From Candidatus Accumulibacter regalis (lineage in GTDB: Bacteria > Pseudomonadota > Gammaproteobacteria > Burkholderiales > Rhodocyclaceae), in contig JEMY01000014.1 of assembly GCA_000585075.1 (NCBI GenBank), forward strand, positions 577 to 35,754: a DNA stretch of 35,178 nucleotides, written 5' to 3'. Position 1 is the first letter of the stretch; each line of letters begins with the position of its first letter. Position numbers and translations under genes: made by a program. Under the pieces are notes generated by a model, which was not told the DNA's origin, did no database searches, and saw nothing but the letters and a program-made list of their open reading frames with translations. This document shows positions 1-6,229 of this stretch, piece by piece.

Positions 1-153
1 AGCTTGTCGGCGCGCGCGACCCTGGTCACGGGAATGCCGCATCCCGGGATGCCGGACGGAACCTGGGGCCGCCGGGATGGAATCGCGAGAAGGGGGGATT
101 GGGGGTTGGTTCGCATGCCGTCACTGTTGCACCCTGCCGTTGCTCGGTGCAGG

Positions 154-183
154 CGAAAAGCGTCCCGAAAGGTGGCTTTTCGG
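154..183. repeat. 30-bp semi-palindrome, copy A
   Basis: An inverted repeat with an 8-bp perfect stem (CGAAAAGC at 154-161, GCTTTTCG at 175-182) and CCCGAAA in the loop. It matches copy B at 899-928 in 26 of 30 positions. Together the two copies bracket the DnaA boxes and iterons. It could be a protein-binding site or a hairpin terminator; the sequence alone does not decide. Confidence 0.55.
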
Positions 184-610
184 ATGCAAGGAGCGGGAAA
201 ACGTCAGGTCGCGAAGGGCTATGGGCCGCGGAGCTACGGTGCGCGGCAGCCTGAATCGCTGTGGAATCGGACGATTCGAAATCCACAGTCGAGATCCCGG
301 GTGGTGACGGTGCGTGTGATGGACGCTGACGCTGATCGTTTGCCGCTCGTGGGTCATACGCGCAGCGAGTCTTGCGCGGTGGTGGCGTGAAGGCTTCTCA
401 TGCAGGACGCTGCACGGTGACCGTTTCACACCCTGCAAAACCCTGCCGCGCTGAGGTACCGATCTGGCTATCCCCGCCTGATTGCCACGACCTTGGTTTT
501 TCTCCTGGCAGGCCGCTTTTCGCTTTTGTTGCCCTTTTCGACCTCGATTCCGCTGCAAGTCACTCGGCGCGTGGGTTCTTCTGCGGCTCGAACGGAGCGG
601 CGGCAGGTAG

Positions 611-891
611 TTATCCACAGGCGCGACCGCCCCTTACTTGTAAATTACTTTAATTTACTTGTTAACTACTTGTAGACCCCCCTCAAACCCTTGCCACGCA
701 AGGCCTGTAGCCGAGGTCGTGAGACAGGTTTCACGTCGTTATGAGACAGGTTTCACGTTAACTGAGACAGGTTTCACGTGGATAACTTTTCCCCTCCTCT
801 GGAAGCCCCTTGTAGCCTGGGTTTGCGGCGAATGGCGTTTGAGACAGGTTTCACGTGGATAACTTCTCTGAGGGGCGATTTCTGTGGATAA
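611..891. other. Candidate replication origin (oriV-like)
   Basis: Seen directly: a perfect DnaA box TTATCCACA at 611-619, an inverted perfect box TGTGGATAA at 883-891, and two near-perfect boxes CGTGGATAA at 778-786 and 854-862. The latter two are fused to the ends of direct repeats 3 and 4. An AT-rich tract at 634-675 contains TTACTTG-like short repeats and could be the DNA-unwinding element. DnaA boxes, an AT-rich tract and iterons together are typical of plasmid or replicative-ICE origins. Inferred function; the cognate Rep protein is not in the window. Confidence 0.5.
720..856 (+). repeat. Four 17-bp direct repeats (iteron-like)
   Basis: TGAGACAGGTTTCACGT occurs perfectly at 720-736, 742-758, 763-779 and 840-856. 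Start-to-start distances are 22, 21 and 77 bp, roughly whole helical turns, so a bound protein would sit on one DNA face. Copies 3 and 4 continue into GGATAAC and form DnaA-like boxes. The 4-5 bp gaps are far too short for CRISPR spacers. Confidence 0.8.
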
Positions 892-898
892 CTTTTTC

Positions 899-928
899 CG
901 AAAAGCGGCCCGAAAAGACGCTTTTCGG
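899..928. repeat. 30-bp semi-palindrome, copy B
   Basis: A stronger version of copy A (154-183). The inverted repeat has a perfect 10-bp stem (CCGAAAAGCG at 898-907, CGCTTTTCGG at 919-928) and CCCGAAAA in the loop. It lies between the origin-like cluster and the first gene at 1039, so it could also end transcription. There is no long T-tract after it, which argues against a classical intrinsic terminator. Confidence 0.55.
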
Positions 929-1038
929 GGACTTGCATTTTTTCAGCCATCCGTAGAATCGTTCTGGACAGCGTCTCGATCGGCGCCGCTCGCGGTGGAT
1001 CGGGACGTTGCAGGGCGCTCATTACCGAGGAGGAGAAC

Positions 1039-1455
1039 ATGCGCAACGAACAATCCGGACTGATCACATCCCTGGCGTCGCATTGCTGGCGCCTCTTGAG
1101 TCTTCGTGGTGACTGGAAATCCATGCCGGACTCGGCAGCTTTCGTCTGGCTGGCCATGGGCGCGACACTTCTCGGCGGCCTGACGGAACAGCTCGTCAGG
1201 GGCCGGTCGCTGGACGTAGCCGTCCTCAGCGCCTTGGTCTGGCTGGGATTCATTCTCGCCGTCTCCAGACACGGCGGGATTTTCAATCGTCGGTTTGCCG
1301 GCGCGCTCGCCCTGCTGTCGATCGGAATCGAGGGGCTGCTGGTGCTCACGATCTGGATTCCCGCGGCCGAATGGCCGGTAGCGATCTGGGCCGGCGTTGC
1401 CGTCATGCACCTGCTTTTCCAGGCCAACGACGCGGGTGCGGCGGCAGGGCGCTGA
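1039..1455 (+). CDS. Small four-helix integral membrane protein, function unknown
   Basis: A 138-residue protein. The start is supported by a strong Shine-Dalgarno (GAGGAGGAG at 1027-1035) a few bases before the ATG. It begins with a short polar segment containing the only Cys, followed by four hydrophobic stretches at about residues 33-48, 58-76, 86-108 and 112-128, separated by short Arg/Gly-rich loops. This predicts a small inner-membrane protein. It is first in the plus-strand cluster that includes traD, so a role in conjugative transfer or entry exclusion is possible, but that is inference from position only. I do not recognise the family. Confidence 0.6.
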   Translation: MRNEQSGLITSLASHCWRLLSLRGDWKSMPDSAAFVWLAMGATLLGGLTEQLVRGRSLDVAVLSALVWLGFILAVSRHGGIFNRRFAGALALLSIGIEGLLVLTIWIPAAEWPVAIWAGVAVMHLLFQANDAGAAAGR

Positions 1456-1487
1456 CGCCGGTTAGCGTCGAGCGCCGTTTGCCTCCG

Positions 1488-1745
1488 ATGAAAACGCCGG
1501 TCATCGACCTCAGTGCAATGATGCGCACAGGATCGGGCGGCCAGTTCCCTGAACCGCTGCTTCTCAGGGATGAGTGCGACGCCGATCGCTGGCCCGACCT
1601 GGATCCGTTCATCGCCTTCGCAGCGCCGACGATCCAGCCGGACCAGACGTTCGATCCTGCGAAGCGGGTCACGGCACACGCCCAAACGCGTGTCAGAAGC
1701 AAGCGTGCCGGCCATCTGTCGACGCCCTCGTCGAGCAGCGCGTGA
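1488..1745 (+). CDS. Small hypothetical protein translationally coupled to traD
   Basis: An 85-residue ORF starting MKTPVIDLSAMM. Its stop overlaps the traD start as TGATG at 1743-1747, an arrangement that usually means translational coupling. I chose the ATG at 1488 because the longer frame from 1371 runs through the end of the upstream membrane gene. No good Shine-Dalgarno precedes 1488, which lowers confidence. The protein is soluble-looking: an acidic, Pro/Asp-rich first half (DECDADRWPDLDPF) and a basic, Ser-rich tail. I do not recognise the family. It may be a minor transfer accessory protein, or a leader whose translation feeds traD. Confidence 0.45.
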   Translation: MKTPVIDLSAMMRTGSGGQFPEPLLLRDECDADRWPDLDPFIAFAAPTIQPDQTFDPAKRVTAHAQTRVRSKRAGHLSTPSSSSA

Positions 1746-3562
1746 TGGCCGTCTCCTCTCCCTACGACTTCGAGGTCCCGTGGCGCCCCAATTTTGAAGC
1801 CAAAATGGCGCTGGTCTGGGCGCTCGCGTCGGCCCTGATCATCGCATTCTCCTGGGCCGTTCCGTTGTTCTCCCAGTTTTCAGCATTGCTCGCCGTCGGA
1901 TGTGCTCTGGCCGCGGCCTGCCGCGGTTACCAGGCCTACCAGCGGCTGCTCGATGCCTCGCGTCTGCGCTCGTTCGGCAAGGCGTTCATTGATCTCGGGG
2001 AACTCGAAAAGAAGGCCCTCCAGGCGGCTCAACGGCGGGCGCTCTGGCTGGGAACAGGGTTTCCCTGGACCGACATTGAGGCGAGCAAGCTGCACACCCT
2101 GATTTCACTCGGCGTCGTCAGGACGCTCGGCAAAGCCGCCCAACAGACCGAGGGTGCCTACTGGGTCCACGGCCTCGCACCCGAAAACGATCTCTATTCG
2201 GAACTCGCCCACCTGGTCGGGCACACCCTGATCGTCGGCACGACCCGTGTCGGCAAGACACGCCTGTTCGATCTGCTCATCGCCCAGGCAATCTTCCGGG
2301 GCGAGACGGTGATCATCATCGATCCGAAGGGTGATCACGCGCTCGCCAGGAATGCCCGTGCCGCGTGTGAAGCCAGCGGGGCAGGGGAGCGCTTCGTGTA
2401 TTTCCATCCGGCGCATCCCGACCGGTCGGCGTGCATCGATCCCTTGCGAAACTGGAACCGCAAGACCGAGTTGGCCAGTCGCGTGGCGGCGTTGATCCCC
2501 TCGGAAACCGGTGCCGACCCGTTCACGGCCTTTGGCTGGAAAGTGCTCAACGACATCACCAACGGCATGATTGCCACCGGCCATCGGCCGAATCTGGTGC
2601 AGTTGCGACGGTATGTCGAAGGCGGACCCGAGAGCCTCTTGCAGCGGGCCTTGAAAGTTCACTTCACCCGCCAGGTGAAGGACTGGGAAAGCCGCGCCGC
2701 GTCCCATATCCGGCGCTACAAGGATCGGCTGCTGGAAGCCTACATCGCCTTCTATCGGGAGATCGCCATCCATGAAGCGCAGTCCGTCGATCTCGATGGC
2801 TTGATCTCGACCTACGAGCACAATCGCGAGCACTTCCAAAAGATGGTGGCGTCGCTGATCCCGATCCTCTCGATGCTTACCAGCGACCCCCTGCAGGCGC
2901 TCCTGTCACCGGACTTCGAGCCCGGCCACGAGCGGCTGGTGACCGACATGTCGAAGATCATTCACGGCAACAAGGTGGTCTATATCGGTTTGGATTCGCT
3001 GGCCGACTCGACGGTGGGCAGCGCCATCGGCTCCATCCTGCTGGCCGATCTCGCCGCCGTGGCGGGCGACCGCTACAACTACGGGATTGATTCGCTGACG
3101 CCGGTCAATCTCTTCATCGACGAAGCCGCCGAGGTCCTCAACCAGCCGGCCATTCAACTCATGAACAAGGGCGGCGGCGCGGATTTTCGGGTGACCATCG
3201 CCACCCAGACCTTTGCCGACTTTGCCAGCCGACTCGGCGACGAAAACAAGGCTCGCCAGGTGCTCGCCAACACCAACAACAAGATCGCCCTGCGCGTTCT
3301 GGATTCCGAAACGCAAAAATACCTGGCCGAAGGCATGCCGCAGATCAAGGTGCGGTCGATGGCTCTGCGCTACGGGCACAACGTCGATAGCCACGTGCAG
3401 GACGAATACACCGCGTCCTACCAGGAACAGATCATGGAGGCGGAGGCAGAATTCTTTCCGGCGGCGATGCTGGGCGAACTGCCGCCACTGCATTTCATCG
3501 CCCGGCTTTCGGGCGGCCGGACGCTCAAGGGGCGGTTTCCCATCCTGCTGACGCAGCCATGA
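1745..3562 (+). CDS. traD: Conjugative coupling protein TraD (type IV coupling ATPase, SXT/TOL-like)
   Basis: A 605-residue VirD4/TraD-type coupling protein. This family is anchored in the inner membrane and uses ATP to bring the relaxase-DNA complex to the type IV secretion channel. Hydrophobic segments at about residues 20-60 form the anchor. The Walker A motif GTTRVGKTR is at 165-173, followed by IIIDPKGD. The Walker B motif LFIDEAAE starts at about residue 456, and the IATQT motif lies downstream. The length fits ICE-type TraD proteins. I chose the start at 1745 because the sequence from there (MAVSSPYDFEVPWRPNFEAK) looks like a genuine TraD N-terminus, whereas the 57 codons upstream overlap the preceding gene and are Arg-rich. 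It overlaps the upstream ORF by one base and the next gene by four. Confidence 0.93.
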   Translation: MAVSSPYDFEVPWRPNFEAKMALVWALASALIIAFSWAVPLFSQFSALLAVGCALAAACRGYQAYQRLLDASRLRSFGKAFIDLGELEKKALQAAQRRALWLGTGFPWTDIEASKLHTLISLGVVRTLGKAAQQTEGAYWVHGLAPENDLYSELAHLVGHTLIVGTTRVGKTRLFDLLIAQAIFRGETVIIIDPKGDHALARNARAACEASGAGERFVYFHPAHPDRSACIDPLRNWNRKTELASRVAALIPSETGADPFTAFGWKVLNDITNGMIATGHRPNLVQLRRYVEGGPESLLQRALKVHFTRQVKDWESRAASHIRRYKDRLLEAYIAFYREIAIHEAQSVDLDGLISTYEHNREHFQKMVASLIPILSMLTSDPLQALLSPDFEPGHERLVTDMSKIIHGNKVVYIGLDSLADSTVGSAIGSILLADLAAVAGDRYNYGIDSLTPVNLFIDEAAEVLNQPAIQLMNKGGGADFRVTIATQTFADFASRLGDENKARQVLANTNNKIALRVLDSETQKYLAEGMPQIKVRSMALRYGHNVDSHVQDEYTASYQEQIMEAEAEFFPAAMLGELPPLHFIARLSGGRTLKGRFPILLTQP

Positions 3563-4176
3563 GGCCTGCGCGCACCGACAACGCCTGGAGTACCTTCGTC
3601 GCCGTCGCCCTGTTTCTGCTCATGGCGGCCACCTGGGCGTTCATTCCGCCGACGGTGATCCGCAATGCCTGGATCGCTGAACGGGCGGAGGTCTACGCGA
3701 TTGCTGGCAAGGGTGAGAGCGCTGTCTACGGTCGTACCCTGGCCGATCTGGAAAAATCGCTGGCGTCGGATTTTCGCAGCTTCATCATCGACGCTCAATC
3801 GACAGGGCAGGGACCCTTTGGGAGTTCCGACCTCAGCGCTTGGGCGCAGGGCCGGATCGTCGCGACCTGGTTGTGGATCGGCCTGGTCGCCTACCGCCTG
3901 CAAGTGTTGATGGGATGGCTGGTGCCAGGCATTCCCTTGGTGATGGCGGCCTACAGCGACGGCCAGCTCGTGCGGGAAATCCGGAAGTACTCCTTCGTGG
4001 CCCAGAGCCCGATCCGACACAGCCTCGGGGTGCGCGTGCTATGGGCCGTTCTGGTAGGGCTTGTCGTCTGGATGATCGTGCCGTTGCCGATGCCCTCGCT
4101 GCTGCCGCCCTTGTTGATCGTCTCGATCTCGTACGCCCTGTGGTTGTGGGTGAGTAATTTGCAGAAGCGGCTTTGA
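3559..4176 (+). CDS. DUF4400-type ICE membrane protein (PFL_4697-like)
   Basis: A 205-residue integral membrane protein whose ATG overlaps the traD stop as ATGA, so the two are almost certainly co-translated. Hydrophobic segments lie at about residues 10-30, 98-130, 155-172 and 180-200. A polar, probably periplasmic, domain of about 65 residues sits between the first and second. Its size, topology and position directly after traD fit the DUF4400 / 'integrating conjugative element membrane protein, PFL_4697 family', found next to traD in ICEs. Its exact role is not established; it may assist or localise the coupling protein. It is the last recognisable transfer gene in the window. Confidence 0.75.
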   Translation: MRPARTDNAWSTFVAVALFLLMAATWAFIPPTVIRNAWIAERAEVYAIAGKGESAVYGRTLADLEKSLASDFRSFIIDAQSTGQGPFGSSDLSAWAQGRIVATWLWIGLVAYRLQVLMGWLVPGIPLVMAAYSDGQLVREIRKYSFVAQSPIRHSLGVRVLWAVLVGLVVWMIVPLPMPSLLPPLLIVSISYALWLWVSNLQKRL

Positions 4177-4189
4177 GGGGAAGTTCTCG

Positions 4190-4620
4190 GTCGGTTATGC
4201 CGCAGACCTTCGCCTGGTCTTAGCCGGTCCGCGACGAGGGATGGGCCCAGAGCCGTCAAGGCCGTCCTCCGCAGCCAGCGCCGCATGTCTTCGTTCTCAA
4301 GCGCCGAGGCGAAGAACTGGTTGAACAGCATGTTGCCGTTCACAAAGGTGAGTTGGTGCTTCAAATCGCGAAACCCAATGTGCGCGACTTCTCGCATACT
4401 CATGCGCAGAAACGTCTTCAGCGCAGTGGTGCAGAAATACCCGAGGGCGCAAAAGGCCGGCACGCCGCCTACAAGAGTGGCGTAGCCCTCGGGACGCAAT
4501 TACGCAACAAGGCTTCGGCGTCCGGTCCGTTGAAGTAGCCGCGGGCTTTCGCGTAACCAAACATCAACACGGTACCCAGGTTTGGCGAGGGCAGAAAACT
4601 CGGGTTCAGACAAATACATT
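4190..4620 (-). pseudogene. Possible frameshifted gene remnant, family unknown
   Basis: Read on the minus strand, two frames give protein-like sequence that joins at about 4498. The upstream piece contains GTVLMFGYAKARGYFNGPDA. The downstream piece contains RPEGYATLVGGVPAF, FLRMSMREVAHIGFRDL and FASALENEDMRRWLRRTAL. A single-base indel would join them as ...EALLR/LRPEGYATL.... The downstream frame then runs antisense into the DUF4400 gene, so the 3' end is also lost. Balanced composition and mixed hydrophobic/charged patterning make this look like a decayed gene rather than chance. I do not recognise the family, and it could still be a chance frame. Confidence 0.25.
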
Positions 4621-5151
4621 CCAAACGACGTAGCGAGAAATCTCGTGGTCAGCGTAGCCAAGATAGCTGTCGTTGTCTGGCAGACGCCCCTCGAGCTGGC
4701 TCTTTCTACCGGATGGAGGTCCCTCGATGCGTTCTTGAGCGCCCGGTCACGGCGCAGTGATAGTTTGACGGCTGCAATTACCCTCGTCTTGGCTATTGGC
4801 CAAAGTGTCGTAGATCTCCCATCGCTTTCGCTATTCCTGACCAAGATACTCGGTTGTTTTCTGAAGATCGAACGCTATTATGAGAGTTGCTCACCAAAAC
4901 TGGCTACGATAGAAAGCCCCGACACTTGGAAGCTGCATAGGGTGCTTTTCTGGAGTTTTTTCAAGTAGTCTTCTTCGGCTGCAACGCTATTGATAATTAC
5001 TCCACAAAAAGCGAAGCGGTTGGCGAGGGAAGTACGAACTGCGTGAAATTGGAGCAAGTAGGAGCAGTGCTATCAAATCGTCTGATCTGGATGTGACGAG
5101 CTCAAGAAAAATATGATCCTTAGGGCACTGGTGGACGGTTAGGAATAACTG

Positions 5152-6225
5152 ATGATACCGAGGACTGTGGTGGCCAATTTACGCGGCGCTCTCTCTTGCC
5201 ACGTTTCTGCTTCGTGCGGTGGGTACAAGTTGTTCCGCACGGAAAGCTTGCCGCACACCAAGATTCGAAGGGCGGGTGAGGACAGCGATCGGGAGCAGGG
5301 CGTCGACCGGTCGCCCGTTGGACGGCCTCTTCTGCTCAACGGCGTCCCACGCGTGGGCAACATTTCCTCAGGACATGGCCGCCTCGTTGACTGCGATGGC
5401 GGCAGGGAAACGGCGTCCGTTAATGCATTAATGGCGATCCCGAGCGTTGCAGGTGCCCATGGCGCCGATCGGGTCGATCTCACCCCTCACCTTGCCGAGC
5501 AGGCCGCGAGAGACTGGACAGTGGCCTCGGTAGGCTGTCGCACGCTCTTTTCGGATGATTGCATTGCCGCGTTCGTCCGGGGCAAAGCGGATCTTGGGCC
5601 AAGTGCGGCGCTTGCTGAGCAGGTGTTCGTCTTCTATTCCACGGTTTCTCGCGCACACGATCCCGATACGCGGCGCGTGACGCGGTGTGTTACGCCACCA
5701 CGCGTCTCATTAGGGCTCGGCAAGAATTTCAAGCCCCCACGAATGCACCCAATGCCTCGGGGTATCGCGTTTCAGCCGAGGAACTTGCAGGGAACGCTGG
5801 CGGAATCGCCGCGAGGTGTGGGGGTCGTCCGGCACCAACGAATCCGGGTGCAGCTCCCTGATGCACATGACGGAGTTACCGGTTCTCCGACACATCTGGT
5901 GAAAACCAATCTCGATCGTCAGACTGATGTGGAGTGTCATTTCCAAGGAAATGTACTGTCCGGCTCTCTTCCGCCCAACCTGAGCATGATGAAAGTGTTT
6001 TCTCCCTGGCGTCGCGTGATCAAGGTAAACGGTGAGATCACTCAGATTGGCCAGCGTGCGATCGTTAGCTGTCCGATCCCCAACGTGAGAGCGTTGCTTT
6101 GCAGTGGTTATTACGCCTTCCCCCAATACGGTAGTTGCCCGGCGGGCTTTTTCCACCTAAGTTATTCCAGCTGCCCAGAGCGAGTTTCAAGAGGCGGCGG
6201 CAGTATCTATCTTCAACAGAGGTAA
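5152..6225 (+). CDS. Doubtful hypothetical ORF just upstream of the giant gene
   Basis: An open frame of 357 codons ending TAA at 6223-6225, four bases before the ATG at 6230. The spacing would suit an operon leader, and AGGA lies a few bases before its ATG. Against it, the translation is Arg/Pro/Cys-rich and irregular, has no recognisable domain, signal peptide or hydrophobic pattern, and overlaps similarly long antisense frames. I list it because of its length and position, but it is more likely a chance frame than a real gene. Confidence 0.2.
   Translation: MIPRTVVANLRGALSCHVSASCGGYKLFRTESLPHTKIRRAGEDSDREQGVDRSPVGRPLLLNGVPRVGNISSGHGRLVDCDGGRETASVNALMAIPSVAGAHGADRVDLTPHLAEQAARDWTVASVGCRTLFSDDCIAAFVRGKADLGPSAALAEQVFVFYSTVSRAHDPDTRRVTRCVTPPRVSLGLGKNFKPPRMHPMPRGIAFQPRNLQGTLAESPRGVGVVRHQRIRVQLPDAHDGVTGSPTHLVKTNLDRQTDVECHFQGNVLSGSLPPNLSMMKVFSPWRRVIKVNGEITQIGQRAIVSCPIPNVRALLCSGYYAFPQYGSCPAGFFHLSYSSCPERVSRGGGSIYLQQR
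6218..6222 (+). promoter_or_regulatory. Ribosome binding site of the giant gene
   Basis: AGAGG lies seven bases before the ATG at 6230 and supports that start. A second candidate start at 6299 (MSWWSRIRALVF) has CAGGGA upstream at about 6286-6291. It would give a shorter leader before the LEPR motif, closer to what is usual for the family. Confidence 0.5.
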
Positions 6226-6229
6226 CGCC

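Larger units (their letters stand above)
1..1038. other. Non-coding, origin-like region upstream of the transfer genes
   Basis: I see no convincing gene here. Open frames on both strands are Arg/Pro/Ser-rich and look like chance frames of GC-rich DNA. The stretch holds a 30-bp semi-palindrome near each end (154-183 and 899-928), a perfect DnaA box at 611-619, an AT-rich tract at about 634-675, four direct repeats at 720-856, and further DnaA-like boxes at 778-786, 854-862 and 883-891. This layout resembles an iteron-type replication origin. No replication initiator gene is in view; it could lie upstream of base 1. Confidence 0.5.
1039..4176 (+). mobile_element. Isolated conjugative-transfer gene cluster (ICE or plasmid fragment)
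   Basis: Four tightly packed plus-strand genes centred on a TraD coupling protein followed by a DUF4400 membrane protein. That pairing is known from the transfer cores of ICEs of the SXT/TOL and PFL_46xx type. The rest of such a core (relaxase, mating-pair formation genes, integrase) is not visible on either side. Downstream there is about 2 kb of degenerate sequence and then an unrelated giant gene. Whether the element continues upstream of base 1 cannot be seen. Confidence 0.45.
4177..6229. other. Gene-poor, degenerate stretch between the transfer cluster and the giant gene
   Basis: About 2 kb without a confident gene. It contains a possible broken minus-strand gene (about 4190-4620), an AT-richer stretch (about 4580-5150) with a doubtful 128-residue plus-strand ORF at 4582-4968, and a doubtful 357-residue ORF at 5152-6225. 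I see no tRNA, insertion-sequence ends or clear terminator. The promoter of the giant gene should lie at its right end, but I could not identify convincing -35/-10 boxes. It may be an old insertion or deletion junction. Confidence 0.5.

Noticed and set aside
121-618. 165-residue minus-strand frame in the origin-like region
   Set aside because: Composition is dominated by Arg/Ser/His/Gln, no domain is visible, and it overlaps the DnaA box and semi-palindrome.
720-856. CRISPR array
   Set aside because: Repeats are 17 bp with gaps of 4-5 bp and one of 60 bp; there are no spacer-sized regular intervals and no cas genes.
1574-1744. Extended traD N-terminus starting at 1574
   Set aside because: The extra residues are Arg-rich, overlap the upstream ORF in another frame, and the TGATG at 1743-1747 gives a better start.
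4582-4968. 128-residue plus-strand ORF, lower in GC than its surroundings
   Set aside because: Somewhat hydrophobic but with no recognisable motif or good ribosome site; it overlaps equally long antisense frames. It could be real, but I cannot support it.
5428-5660. Remnant of a molybdopterin-dependent dehydrogenase on the minus strand (EIDPIGAMG followed in another frame by INALTDA)
   Set aside because: The resemblance is limited to a few short motifs spread over two frames; this is too weak to call.
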